DNA from: Methylopumilus sp003533095
GTDB taxonomy: Bacteria; Pseudomonadota; Gammaproteobacteria; Burkholderiales; Methylophilaceae
Assembly: GCA_963977845.1 (NCBI GenBank)
Contig: CAXBPZ010000032.1
Location: 1-9,099, forward strand
Reading direction: 5' to 3'
DNA length: 9,099 bases
Below, one piece after another: positions 1 through 6,718 of this stretch; position 1 is the first letter of the stretch; each line of letters starts with the position of its first letter. Both the position numbers and the translations under genes were made by a program. The notes under the pieces are model-generated. The model was not told where the DNA came from and did no database searches. It saw nothing but the letters and a program-made list of their open reading frames with translations.

Positions 1-378
1 CCTGAAGGACGACTTATAATTACAGGATTTAACCCTGCAAGTCTGTGGGGTGTAAAAAGACTTTTAAGTTTTGATATTGATTATCCATGGAATACAAAAT
101 TTATATCGCTCGGTAAAATTAAAGAGTGGCTTCCAATAGTTGGCTTGGAGATGGTGGAAGGAAAGATGGGATGCTACGTTCCTCCGATACAACAGTTATC
201 ATGGCTAAAAAAAATGCAAGCGATAGAAAAAATTGGAGATCGATGGTGGCCTATGTTAGGGGGTTTTTATTTTCTAGTGATACAAAAGAGAGTTCACGGT
301 ATGACACCAATTCGGCCTATATGGAAAAAGAAATTAATAAAAACCCATGTTTATTCAGCACAAAAATCAAAGACTTAA
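1..378 (+). CDS. YafS-like class I SAM-dependent methyltransferase, C-terminal part (5' truncated by window)
   Basis: The reading frame is open from base 1 to a TAA at 376-378 and gives 125 residues, so the start and the SAM-binding N-terminal half lie outside the window. The visible part opens with PEGRLIITGFNPASLWG, which I recognise as the strand following the Rossmann core of the E. coli YafS-type methyltransferases (E. coli has a similar GFNPISFMG stretch). A hydrophobic segment GGFYFLVIQKR is followed by a short basic tail, also as in YafS. The methylated substrate of this family is not known to me. In E. coli yafS likewise lies beside rnhA and dnaQ, and this shared neighbourhood supports the assignment. 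rnhA starts 11 nt downstream on the same strand, so co-transcription is likely. The methyltransferase family is secure; the YafS subfamily rests on remembered similarity. Confidence 0.85.
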   Translation, partial: PEGRLIITGFNPASLWGVKRLLSFDIDYPWNTKFISLGKIKEWLPIVGLEMVEGKMGCYVPPIQQLSWLKKMQAIEKIGDRWWPMLGGFYFLVIQKRVHGMTPIRPIWKKKLIKTHVYSAQKSKT

Positions 379-389
379 GAAGCTAAATC

Positions 390-839
390 ATGAAGCCTTT
401 AATTACAATTTATACTGACGGGGCATGCAGAGGCAATCCAGGAGATGGGGGATGGGGAGCATTTTTAATTTCAGGAGCTAATGAGAAGTCAATTTATGGT
501 GGAGAGAGAAATACAACAAACAATCGTATGGAATTATTAGCTGTAATAAAAGCGCTCGAAATTATCAAACAGACATCAGACATTAAAATATATACCGATT
601 CTACTTATGTGCAAAAGGGTATTACTGAATGGATTCACGCATGGAAACGTAATCATTGGAAAAATAGTAGCAAGAAAATTATTAAGAATATAGATTTATG
701 GCAAAGACTTGACGAATTAGCATCCGGCCACACTATTGAGTGGCTTTGGGTTAAAGGCCACGCGGGGCTTGATGGTAATGAGAAGGCAGATCAACTCGCT
801 AACCTAGGTATTGATTATTTATTTAAGGATTCATTGTGA
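390..839 (+). CDS. rnhA: Ribonuclease HI
   Basis: RNase HI cleaves the RNA strand of RNA:DNA hybrids in the cytoplasm. It removes primers and R-loops and starts repair at embedded ribonucleotides. The 149-residue product is close to the usual length of about 155. The metal-binding residues are all visible: D10 in YTDGACRGNPG, E48 in NNRMELLAV, D70 in IYTDSTYV and D134 in NEKADQLAN, plus the catalytic-cycle histidine H124 in VKGHAG. These positions equal the E. coli numbering, which also supports the start codon. The basic handle region (WKRNHWKNSSKK, about residues 85-96) is present. The gene sits 11 nt after the methyltransferase gene and its TGA stop overlaps the GTG start of dnaQ, so the two are probably translated together. 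Confidence 0.98.
   Translation: MKPLITIYTDGACRGNPGDGGWGAFLISGANEKSIYGGERNTTNNRMELLAVIKALEIIKQTSDIKIYTDSTYVQKGITEWIHAWKRNHWKNSSKKIIKNIDLWQRLDELASGHTIEWLWVKGHAGLDGNEKADQLANLGIDYLFKDSL
825..829 (+). promoter_or_regulatory. Ribosome binding site inside rnhA deciding the dnaQ GTG start
   Basis: The sequence AAGGA lies 6 nt before the GTG at 836, inside the last codons of rnhA. This spacing supports GTG as the dnaQ initiator. It also makes dnaQ translation depend on, or be helped by, ribosomes finishing rnhA. Confidence 0.6.
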
Positions 840-1516
840 GACATATTTTTCTAGATACAGAAACAACTGGCTTAAATGCAAATCAAGGGCATCGGATTAT
901 TGAGATTGCAGCCATTGAAATTGTAAATCGCCGACCTACAAATAATTCTTTTCATTTTTATTTAAATCCGGATAGGGAAATAGATCCTGCGGCTCAAGAA
1001 GTTCATGGTATTACCCTAGAATTTTTACAAGATAAACCAAAGTTTTCAGAGATTGCCTCTGATTTTCTTGAGTTTATAAAAGATGCGACGATCATCATTC
1101 ATAACGCTCCATTTGATGTGGGTTTCATTAATATGGAGTTTGGGCTTATTGGAAAACCACCTATTGAAGGTGTAGTTGATAATATTATTGATACGTTAAA
1201 AATGGCAAAAGACTTGAGGCCAGGGCAGCGCAATAGCTTAGATGCTTTATGCCGTTTTTATAATATAGATAATTCACAGAGAAGCCTTCATGGTGCTTTA
1301 CTTGATGCACAGCTATTAGCTGAAGTTTATTTAGCTATGACTCGCGGACAAGAAGACTTAATGATCGACTTTCAATATCGTGGATTGGATAATGTCGGTG
1401 AAAAAAATACTAATCGACCTACTAATCTTTTTGTGTTGAAAGCAAACGATGATGAAATTAAAAATCATGAAGCTTATTTGAATAAAATGAAAGGTGAAAA
1501 AAAACTTATTTGGTAA
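836..1516 (+). CDS. dnaQ: DNA polymerase III epsilon subunit, 3'-5' proofreading exonuclease
   Basis: Epsilon is the proofreading exonuclease of the replicative polymerase core. It binds the alpha (DnaE) subunit through its C-terminus and the sliding clamp through a short linker motif. The DEDDh catalytic set is complete: D7 and E9 in FLDTETTG, D94 in HNAPFDVGF, H152 and D157 in LHGALLDAQLL. The 226-residue product is slightly shorter than the 243 residues of E. coli, mostly in the linker. QEDLMI at residues 172-177, just after the exonuclease domain, sits where E. coli has its clamp-binding QTSMAF and is probably the equivalent. The C-terminal helix region (LKANDDEIKNHEAYL) resembles the alpha-binding end of E. 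coli epsilon. The start is GTG, overlapping the rnhA stop by 4 nt. The gene ends 6 nt from the convergent queD. Confidence 0.96.
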   Translation: MRHIFLDTETTGLNANQGHRIIEIAAIEIVNRRPTNNSFHFYLNPDREIDPAAQEVHGITLEFLQDKPKFSEIASDFLEFIKDATIIIHNAPFDVGFINMEFGLIGKPPIEGVVDNIIDTLKMAKDLRPGQRNSLDALCRFYNIDNSQRSLHGALLDAQLLAEVYLAMTRGQEDLMIDFQYRGLDNVGEKNTNRPTNLFVLKANDDEIKNHEAYLNKMKGEKKLIW

Positions 1517-1522
1517 TATAGA

Positions 1523-1960
1523 TTATATGGCGTCAGCCCAGCTATTAGGGGTTTCATATATGCGAATCTGTTTTATTTTAAGTTGATGATCAAAGCGCAT
1601 ATTAAATTCATTATTTAAAATTCGGTAAGCTTCAGATGCCATATTTTCAGCTGTAGGAACTAGTGGAAATATAACAGTTTTATGATTAGGAAGTGTATTT
1701 AAAAAGTTAACGATCTCTTTATCTTCTTTATAGACAATAAAAGCATGATCCCAAGGTTCAACTATCAAATTTTTAATAATTTTTTTTACATCAGAGAAAT
1801 CAATTACCATACCAAAGTCAGAACTTTTTTTGTCATCATGAACAGGGCCTGTAACCGTAACTTCTATAGCATAACGGTGCCCATGTAAATTTTTACAGTT
1901 ACTTTTATGATTTGGTATACGGTGTCCTGTGTCAAATTCTAATCTTGTTGTAATGTCCAT
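1523..1960 (-). CDS. queD: 6-carboxy-5,6,7,8-tetrahydropterin synthase (QueD), queuosine pathway
   Basis: QueD converts 7,8-dihydroneopterin triphosphate to 6-carboxytetrahydropterin, an early step toward preQ0 and the modified tRNA nucleoside queuosine. The family signature is clear in the 145 residues. The zinc ligands are H13, H26 and H28 (in FDTGH and LHGH). The catalytic cysteine C22 sits in a CxxxHGH arrangement, which separates QueD from the Glu-type PTPS-III enzymes. The D71-H72 pair (WDHAF), E105 in PTAEN and E136 in YETPNS complete the active site. It is probably transcribed with the M48 protease gene 71 nt upstream, though that gap carries a possible hairpin. No other queuosine genes are in the window and I see no preQ1 riboswitch. 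No strong ribosome binding site precedes the ATG, so the start is chosen by family length. Confidence 0.93.
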   Translation of the reverse strand: MDITTRLEFDTGHRIPNHKSNCKNLHGHRYAIEVTVTGPVHDDKKSSDFGMVIDFSDVKKIIKNLIVEPWDHAFIVYKEDKEIVNFLNTLPNHKTVIFPLVPTAENMASEAYRILNNEFNMRFDHQLKIKQIRIYETPNSWADAI

Positions 1961-1991
1961 TGAGTCTGCGAAAAGTCATGTAATTAATTAG

Positions 1992-2019
1992 GATTTTAAC
2001 ATTGGTTGCGATTAAAATC
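1992..2019. repeat. 8-bp inverted repeat with duplicated TTGGTTG between the M48 protease gene and queD
   Basis: GATTTTAA at 1992-1999 is the exact reverse complement of TTAAAATC at 2012-2019, separated by 12 nt. The heptamer TTGGTTG occurs at 2002-2008 (in the loop) and again at 2020-2026 (just after the second arm). On the queD-coding strand the region reads as two imperfect 18-bp units that both begin CAACCAA. It could be a weak hairpin in the transcript between the protease gene and queD, or a protein-binding dyad. The arms are A/T-dominated, so as RNA the stem would be weak. Confidence 0.4.
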
Positions 2020-2031
2020 TTGGTTGAGCGC

Positions 2032-3261
2032 TTATAACCTTGCAATACGCTGTAGAGCAGGTGGGTGCGAATCATAAAATGCAGAATATAAAGGATCGGG
2101 TGTTAAAGTTGATGCATTATCTCGGTAAAGTTTAACTAACGATTCTTTAAGATATTTTGCACTCGAATGTTTTTTTGCGTAACGATCAGCTTCAAACTCA
2201 TTTTGTCTTGAATAGAATGCCATTATTGGCTTGATGAAAAAAATAAAAGTTGGGCCGACTAACATAAAGAGAAGTAAAGCGCTGCCATCTGAAGGCTTAG
2301 CAATACCTAGTCCATGGTAGAACCATAATTGATCTTTTAAATACCCTAAAATAGCGAGACCAATAAAGCTTACAAGAAACATCATAACAATTCTTTTTTT
2401 AACATGATTATGATGAAAATGACCAAGCTCGTGAGCTAAAACAGCTTCAATTTCATTGTGATTAAGCCTCTCTAAAAGGGTATCGAAAAAAACAATGCGT
2501 TTATTCTTACCAAATCTTGTGAAATAAGCATTGCCATGATTGCTTCTTGCCGAACCATCCATGACAAATAGTCCTTGTGATTTGAACCCACATTTTTTTA
2601 ATAGTGCAATGATTTTAGTTTTTAAGACTCTGTCTTTTAATGGTGAAAATTTATTAAAAAAAGGAGCGATCCAAGTAGGGTAGATTGCTAGAATTAAAAG
2701 ATTAAATAAACTCCACACTACCCAGAGATAAAGCCACCAATATGAACCAGCATTTTGTAGCATCCATAATGCAACAAACAATATAGGTAAGCCGAGAGAC
2801 AGACCTAAAATCATTTGCTTATAAATGTCAGAGAAAAAAAGTTTTTTTGTCATTCGATTAAAACCAAATTTTTCATCAATCTTAAATGTCTTGTAATAAT
2901 TAAACGGTAAGTCGATAAGACTTGAGATAAGCATTACACTCAAAATAATTGCAATATCTCTTAGAGTTGATGATGAGATCCAGTCAAAAATATTTGAGAT
3001 TTTGCTAATCAACCCTCCTAAAGTTAAGAGAATGAGTAAAGAAGCTTGGGCTAATATATCTTTTGAACCTAACTCGCTTTTTGCAATTGCATAATGTGCA
3101 GCTTTTTGGTGGTCCTTAAGTGAAATATTTTTTTTAAATGCGTCCGGTACTTTATTTTTATGATTAGACACAAAGTGAATATGTCTTCTCGCAAGCCATA
3201 AGTGTATGACAGTGCTTAAAGTAAGAACAGTAATGAATATGTTGCGCAGTATTTCGTCCAT
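2032..3261 (-). CDS. Membrane-embedded zinc metalloprotease, M48 family (Ste24/CAAX protease type)
   Basis: The zinc site is H277-E278-x-x-H281 in LAHELGHFHHNH, with the third ligand E355 in SRQNEFEADR. This matches the SRxxEFxAD pattern of Ste24-type M48A proteases rather than HtpX. The 409 residues begin with a membrane helix (about 7-24) and an M48 N-terminal membrane domain, with further hydrophobic segments near 72-85, 103-118, 150-168, 173-203, 290-308 and 328-348. The C-terminal DSHPPALQR is another conserved Ste24 feature. Eukaryotic relatives cleave prenylated CAAX proteins. Bacteria lack those substrates, so the role here is more likely membrane-protein quality control, which is inference. 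The gene is divergent from orn, and AGAGAG just before the ATG is a modest ribosome binding site. It is upstream of queD on the same strand, with no obvious functional link. Confidence 0.93.
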   Translation of the reverse strand: MDEILRNIFITVLTLSTVIHLWLARRHIHFVSNHKNKVPDAFKKNISLKDHQKAAHYAIAKSELGSKDILAQASLLILLTLGGLISKISNIFDWISSSTLRDIAIILSVMLISSLIDLPFNYYKTFKIDEKFGFNRMTKKLFFSDIYKQMILGLSLGLPILFVALWMLQNAGSYWWLYLWVVWSLFNLLILAIYPTWIAPFFNKFSPLKDRVLKTKIIALLKKCGFKSQGLFVMDGSARSNHGNAYFTRFGKNKRIVFFDTLLERLNHNEIEAVLAHELGHFHHNHVKKRIVMMFLVSFIGLAILGYLKDQLWFYHGLGIAKPSDGSALLLFMLVGPTFIFFIKPIMAFYSRQNEFEADRYAKKHSSAKYLKESLVKLYRDNASTLTPDPLYSAFYDSHPPALQRIARL

Positions 3262-3280
3262 AATCTCTCTGAATTAAGTT

Positions 3281-3296
3281 AATATTGTAATATTGT
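3281..3296. repeat. Tandem 8-bp repeat AATATTGT x2 in the divergent M48/orn promoter region
   Basis: AATATTGT occurs at 3281-3288 and is repeated exactly at 3289-3296. It lies between the start of the M48 protease gene and the inverted repeat at 3301-3330. It may be part of an AT-rich promoter or a direct-repeat binding site. At this AT content a chance origin is quite possible. Confidence 0.35.
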
Positions 3297-3300
3297 GTAT

Positions 3301-3330
3301 TAAAACAATCCTGCGTTGAAGATTGTTTTA
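3301..3330. repeat. Perfect 10-bp inverted repeat between the divergent M48 protease and orn genes
   Basis: TAAAACAATC (3301-3310) and GATTGTTTTA (3321-3330) are exact reverse complements separated by 10 nt. A second short palindrome, AATAAG-T-CTTATT, follows at 3334-3346, directly before orn. Because the flanking genes diverge, the element cannot be a terminator for either. A two-sided operator or a hairpin in one of the leaders fits better. No regulator gene is adjacent. The symmetry is visible; the function is inference. Confidence 0.5.
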
Positions 3331-3361
3331 GTCAATAAGTCTTATTTTAATGGAAATCATG

Positions 3362-3910
3362 ATGAGTTCTTCAGACGATAATTTAATTTGGCTTGATATG
3401 GAAATGAGCGGGCTAAATACAGAAACAGATAAAGTGCTTGAGGTCGCAACTGTAGTGACTGATCCAAACCTAAACATTATTGCTGAAGGTCCTGTTATTG
3501 TCATTCATCAATCAGATGAAATATTAAATGCTATGGATGCATGGAATCAGTCTACACATTCAAAATCAGGTTTGATTGAAAAAGTTAAGCGGTCATCATT
3601 TGATGAAGCATATGCTGAAGAGACAACCATTGAATTTTTAAAAAAGCATATTGCGCCTAATAAGTCACCTATGTGTGGCAACTCAATTTGTCAGGACCGT
3701 CGTTTTATGGCAAAGCATATGCCCAGTTTAGAAAATTATTTTCATTATAGAAATCTAGATGTTAGCGTTTTTAAGGAACTCTCTCGTCGATGGAGTCCTT
3801 CGCTTTATCAAGGCTTTAAAAAATCAAGTAAACACGAAGCTTTGTCAGATATATATGAGTCTATTGAAGAGTTAAAATATTATCGCGAGCATTTTTTAAA
3901 ATTATCATGA
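3362..3910 (+). CDS. orn: Oligoribonuclease (3'-5' exoribonuclease for very short RNAs)
   Basis: Orn degrades the di- to oligonucleotides left by other RNases, and in many bacteria also the linear dinucleotides from c-di-GMP turnover. The DEDDh set is complete; numbered from this start it is D12 and E14 in LIWLDMEMSGL, D112 in ICQDRRFM, H158 and D163 in KHEALSDIYES. Three in-frame ATGs exist, at 3350, 3359 and 3362. I chose 3362 because it gives MSSSDDNLIW, which aligns position for position with E. coli MSANENNLIW, gives 182 residues against 181 there, and has GGAAA 5 nt upstream. The longer forms would add four residues at most. The TGA stop overlaps the ATG of crcB (ATGA), so the two genes are translationally coupled. 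It is divergent from the M48 protease gene. Confidence 0.95.
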   Translation: MSSSDDNLIWLDMEMSGLNTETDKVLEVATVVTDPNLNIIAEGPVIVIHQSDEILNAMDAWNQSTHSKSGLIEKVKRSSFDEAYAEETTIEFLKKHIAPNKSPMCGNSICQDRRFMAKHMPSLENYFHYRNLDVSVFKELSRRWSPSLYQGFKKSSKHEALSDIYESIEELKYYREHFLKLS

Positions 3911-4284
3911 AAAATTTTTTTTACATAGGCCTAGCTGCAGCCATGGGCGCTTGGAGTAGGTGGGGTATAGGCATCTTATTAAATGCTATGCATCCAGTTT
4001 ATCCATTAGGAACGCTTACAGCAAACTTAGTAGGCGGATATTTCATGGGAATATCAATGGGTGCTTTTGAATTATTCAATGATCTTAGCCCAGATCTAAA
4101 AATCATAATTAATATAGGTTTCCTCGGCGGCCTCACCACCTTTTCTGCATTTACAGCCGAGGTTTTTCAGTTGCTGCAAAAGAATGAGTTCGTTGCCTCG
4201 CTCACTCTTATTGCACTCCATGTCATCGGATCTCTATTGATGGCTTATCTAGGCTGGCTTTCTATAAGCTTAATAAAACAATAA
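3907..4284 (+). CDS. crcB: Fluoride ion channel CrcB/FluC
   Basis: Fluc proteins are small dual-topology membrane channels that dimerise and let fluoride leave the cytoplasm. The 125-residue protein has four hydrophobic helices, roughly 4-26, 34-56, 66-90 and 96-122. Visible hallmarks are N40 in TANLVGGYFMG (pore-lining Asn), the GFLGGLTTFSAF segment (71-82) whose Gly/Thr turn binds the central sodium ion, and the pore phenylalanines F79 and F82. The gene overlaps orn by 4 nt and ends one base before the stop codon of the convergent rne. I see no fluoride riboswitch: the gene has no leader of its own, so its expression presumably follows orn and is constitutive. Confidence 0.95.
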   Translation: MKNFFYIGLAAAMGAWSRWGIGILLNAMHPVYPLGTLTANLVGGYFMGISMGAFELFNDLSPDLKIIINIGFLGGLTTFSAFTAEVFQLLQKNEFVASLTLIALHVIGSLLMAYLGWLSISLIKQ

Positions 4285-4285
4285 T

Positions 4286-6622
4286 CTATTTAGTAGCTTT
4301 TTTCTTCGTAGCCTTAGTTTCAATCATCACGATTGGCTCATCCTTAGCTTTTTCCTTGTCTTTCTTTTGCCATGCAGCCGTTTTCTTTGGCGCTGCTTTT
4401 TTAGGTTTTTCTTCTGCTTCTTTCTTGGTTTTGGGTTTTGATTTAGCTTTTGTTTCGACAAGCTCAAGACCTATAGCTTTTAAATCGACTGGCTTTTCTT
4501 CAATTTTCTTTTTAGGCTTAGCAGCTTTTTTAGAAACTTCAGTTGGCTTAGTTTCTGTTTTTTTAACTTGAGATGTATTAATTTCAGTAATAGATTTATT
4601 TTCAACAGGAGAATCTTGAGCTACTAAAGCTTTCTTCTCAAAATCATTTTGCCCTTGATTAAATCTAGCATCGCGATCTTTGTTAAAACGACCACGTTTA
4701 TTATTTCGACCTCTTCTGTTATTACCTTGGTTAGATCGACCATCTGGTGAAGATATTTTGTCAGAAGCTGTCACCATATCTGCTGTAAAAGACTCAGTCT
4801 CTCCTTGGGCTTGATTCTTGTCATGTTGCTTAAATTTTTGATGACGGTTATTCCTTCCTCTATTATTGCGATGAGGACGGGAGCGATTGTTTTCTCTTGT
4901 TTCAGAAACTTCTAACTTTTCTTCATTATTATGATTTTCAGTATTCTCATCATCACCAGCAATGAGATTTTTAAAGAAACCAAATAATGTTTTATTTGAT
5001 TTTCCAGATCCAGAAGGTGCAGGACTATCTGGAATAATACCTTTTACTAAAGGCTCTTGTTTGGGCTCATTAGAAGCTTGTTTATAATTTAAAACCTGAT
5101 TACCTTCATTTAATGATTCCATCATTTGATAACTAGGCTTGGTTTGAGCCGAAATATCATCTTGTTTGGCACTTGAAATTGAATAATTTGGCGACTCAAG
5201 ATGCTTATTAGGAACCAGTATAATCTCCACTTTTAAGCGTTGTTCAAGATTGAAAATATCTGAGCGTTTCTCATTGAGAAGGAACGTTGCGACATCAATA
5301 GGTAATTGAGCCGAAATAGTTGCATTATGCTCTTTCATGGCTTCCTCTTGAATCATACGAAGAATATGTAATGCTGTTGATTGAATATCTCTAATTGAAC
5401 CTGTGCCATTACATTTTGTACATATACTATTGCTGGACTCACCAATGCTTGGACGCATTCTTTGGCGAGAGAGCTCAAGCAGTCCGAAGCGTGAAATTTT
5501 TCCAGTTTGAACTCGTGCGCGATCATGATGAAGCGCTTCTCTAAATCGACTTTCTACTTCACGTTGATTTTTTTGACTTTCCATATCAATGAAGTCAATT
5601 ACTACTAAACCACCCAAATCGCGAAGCCTTAATTGTTTTGCAACTTCTTCAGCCGCTTCAATATTGGTATTGAATGCAGTGTGCTCAATGTCGCTTCCCT
5701 TAGTTGCTCTAGATGAGTTCACGTCGATAGAAACGAGAGCTTCTGTGTGATCAATCACAATAGCACCACCTGAAGGCAGCCTTACTTCCCTTGAGAAAGC
5801 TGATTCAATTTGATGTTCAATTTGAAAGCGAGAAAACAAAGAAACTTCGTCTTCGTAAAGCCTTACGCGATCTACATAATTTGGCATAACGTGATTCATA
5901 AATTGTGTAGCTTGTTCATAAATCTCTTGGGTATCAATAAGAATTTCACCTATATCTGGATGAAAATAGTCTCGAATTGCTCGAATCACAAGATTACCTT
6001 CTTGGTAAATAAGAAATGCACCGGATTGGCCTTGTGAGGCTTCTTCGATAGCAGTCCATAATTGTTTAAGATAATTTAAATCCCATTGAAGCTCCTCAAG
6101 AGATGATCCTACGCCGGCTGTTCGGCCAATGACGCTCATACCTTCTGGAATGTCTAAATTTGAAATATGTTCACGGAACTCGTTACGCTCTTCACCTTCA
6201 ACCCGTCTTGAAACACCACCACCATCAGGATTGTTTGGCATTAATACGATGTATCGTCCTGCGAGAGAGAGGTAACTTGAGAGCGCTGCACCTTTATTCC
6301 CTCGTTCTTCTTTTGTAACTTGAACAATGATTTCTTGACCTTCTTCAATTACATCTTGAATACGTGGACGATTTTGAGTTGATTCCTTAAAGTATTGAGG
6401 TGCAATTTCTTTAAAGGGGAGGAAGCCATGGCGCTCTGTGCCATAATTAACGAAAGCTGCCTCAAGAGAAGGTTCTATTCTGGTAACGATACCTTTATAA
6501 ATATTACTTTTCTTTAAAGCACGATTTCCACGTTCAATATCAAGATCAATTAATTTTTGACCATCTACTATTGCAACTCGTAATTCTTCTGATTGGGTTG
6601 CATTAAAAAGCATACGTTTCAT
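4286..6622 (-). CDS. rne: Ribonuclease E, main endoribonuclease of mRNA decay and RNA processing
   Basis: The N-terminal catalytic half (about 1-500) is strongly conserved. It starts MKRMLFNATQSEELRVAIVD, close to E. coli. The S1 RNA-binding domain covers about 38-125, and the 5'-sensor region lies within it and just after. Catalytic aspartates D300 (VSIDVNSSRATKG) and D343 (VIDFIDM) keep the E. coli spacing of 43. The Zn-link cysteines C401 and C404 (CTKCNGTG) imply a tetramer. The C-terminal half is shorter than in E. coli (778 versus 1061 residues) and low in complexity: a hydrophobic KTLFGFFKNLIAG at 544-556 (probable membrane-targeting helix), Arg/Asn-rich patches at 577-599 and 635-655 (RNA binding), then a Lys/Ala/Glu-rich tail with LELVETK (719-725) and IVMIETK (764-770). 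I cannot identify helicase or PNPase sites. The start is fixed by homology and AGGAG 9 nt upstream. Confidence 0.98.
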   Translation of the reverse strand: MKRMLFNATQSEELRVAIVDGQKLIDLDIERGNRALKKSNIYKGIVTRIEPSLEAAFVNYGTERHGFLPFKEIAPQYFKESTQNRPRIQDVIEEGQEIIVQVTKEERGNKGAALSSYLSLAGRYIVLMPNNPDGGGVSRRVEGEERNEFREHISNLDIPEGMSVIGRTAGVGSSLEELQWDLNYLKQLWTAIEEASQGQSGAFLIYQEGNLVIRAIRDYFHPDIGEILIDTQEIYEQATQFMNHVMPNYVDRVRLYEDEVSLFSRFQIEHQIESAFSREVRLPSGGAIVIDHTEALVSIDVNSSRATKGSDIEHTAFNTNIEAAEEVAKQLRLRDLGGLVVIDFIDMESQKNQREVESRFREALHHDRARVQTGKISRFGLLELSRQRMRPSIGESSNSICTKCNGTGSIRDIQSTALHILRMIQEEAMKEHNATISAQLPIDVATFLLNEKRSDIFNLEQRLKVEIILVPNKHLESPNYSISSAKQDDISAQTKPSYQMMESLNEGNQVLNYKQASNEPKQEPLVKGIIPDSPAPSGSGKSNKTLFGFFKNLIAGDDENTENHNNEEKLEVSETRENNRSRPHRNNRGRNNRHQKFKQHDKNQAQGETESFTADMVTASDKISSPDGRSNQGNNRRGRNNKRGRFNKDRDARFNQGQNDFEKKALVAQDSPVENKSITEINTSQVKKTETKPTEVSKKAAKPKKKIEEKPVDLKAIGLELVETKAKSKPKTKKEAEEKPKKAAPKKTAAWQKKDKEKAKDEPIVMIETKATKKKATK

Positions 6623-6631
6623 TATCTAAAA

Positions 6632-6636
6632 CTCCT
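6632..6636 (-). promoter_or_regulatory. Shine-Dalgarno sequence of rne
   Basis: On the minus strand AGGAG lies 9 nt before the rne ATG at 6622. It is one of the clearest ribosome binding sites in the window. It confirms MKRMLF as the start rather than the internal ATG three codons later. Confidence 0.8.
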
Positions 6637-6689
6637 ACAAGCAGGTTTTAAGATAAAGAATGTATTTCAGCTATTCAGGTGCACATCTT

Positions 6690-6703
6690 GCCTCAGGAGA
6701 GGC
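6690..6703 (-). promoter_or_regulatory. GC-rich hairpin in the rne leader
   Basis: On the minus strand GCCTC-TCCT-GAGGC forms a 5-bp stem with a 4-nt loop, about 70 nt upstream of the rne start. It is the most GC-rich piece of an otherwise AT-rich leader, so it could be a real RNA structure. The neighbouring GAGACTC and CTCTC segments allow competing folds. Confidence 0.4.
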
Positions 6704-6718
6704 CAGAGTCTCTTGTGT

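Noticed and set aside
126..386. 86-codon ORF overlapping the methyltransferase end
   Set aside because: It is in another frame over a segment with clear methyltransferase homology, and its translation is low in recognisable structure. It is a shadow ORF.
1961..2031. preQ1 riboswitch upstream of queD
   Set aside because: The gap lacks the preQ1-I stem with its C-rich loop and A-rich tail, and the visible inverted repeat is A/T-dominated.
3275..3349. Intrinsic terminator at the 10-bp inverted repeat
   Set aside because: The flanking genes diverge, so no transcript would need to end there, and the stem has few G-C pairs.
3850..3910. Fluoride riboswitch for crcB
   Set aside because: crcB overlaps the orn coding sequence and has no leader. 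The upstream bases are the conserved end of orn and show no fluoride-aptamer pattern.
4356..4571. Plus-strand ORF opposite the 3' end of rne, Phe/Ser-rich and hydrophobic
   Set aside because: It is the antisense reading of the Lys/Ala/Glu-rich RNase E tail. The hydrophobic composition follows automatically from complementing Lys and Glu codons.
5810..6037. Plus-strand ORF opposite the catalytic part of rne
   Set aside because: It is the antisense shadow of strongly conserved RNase E sequence, with no ribosome binding site and no recognisable domain.
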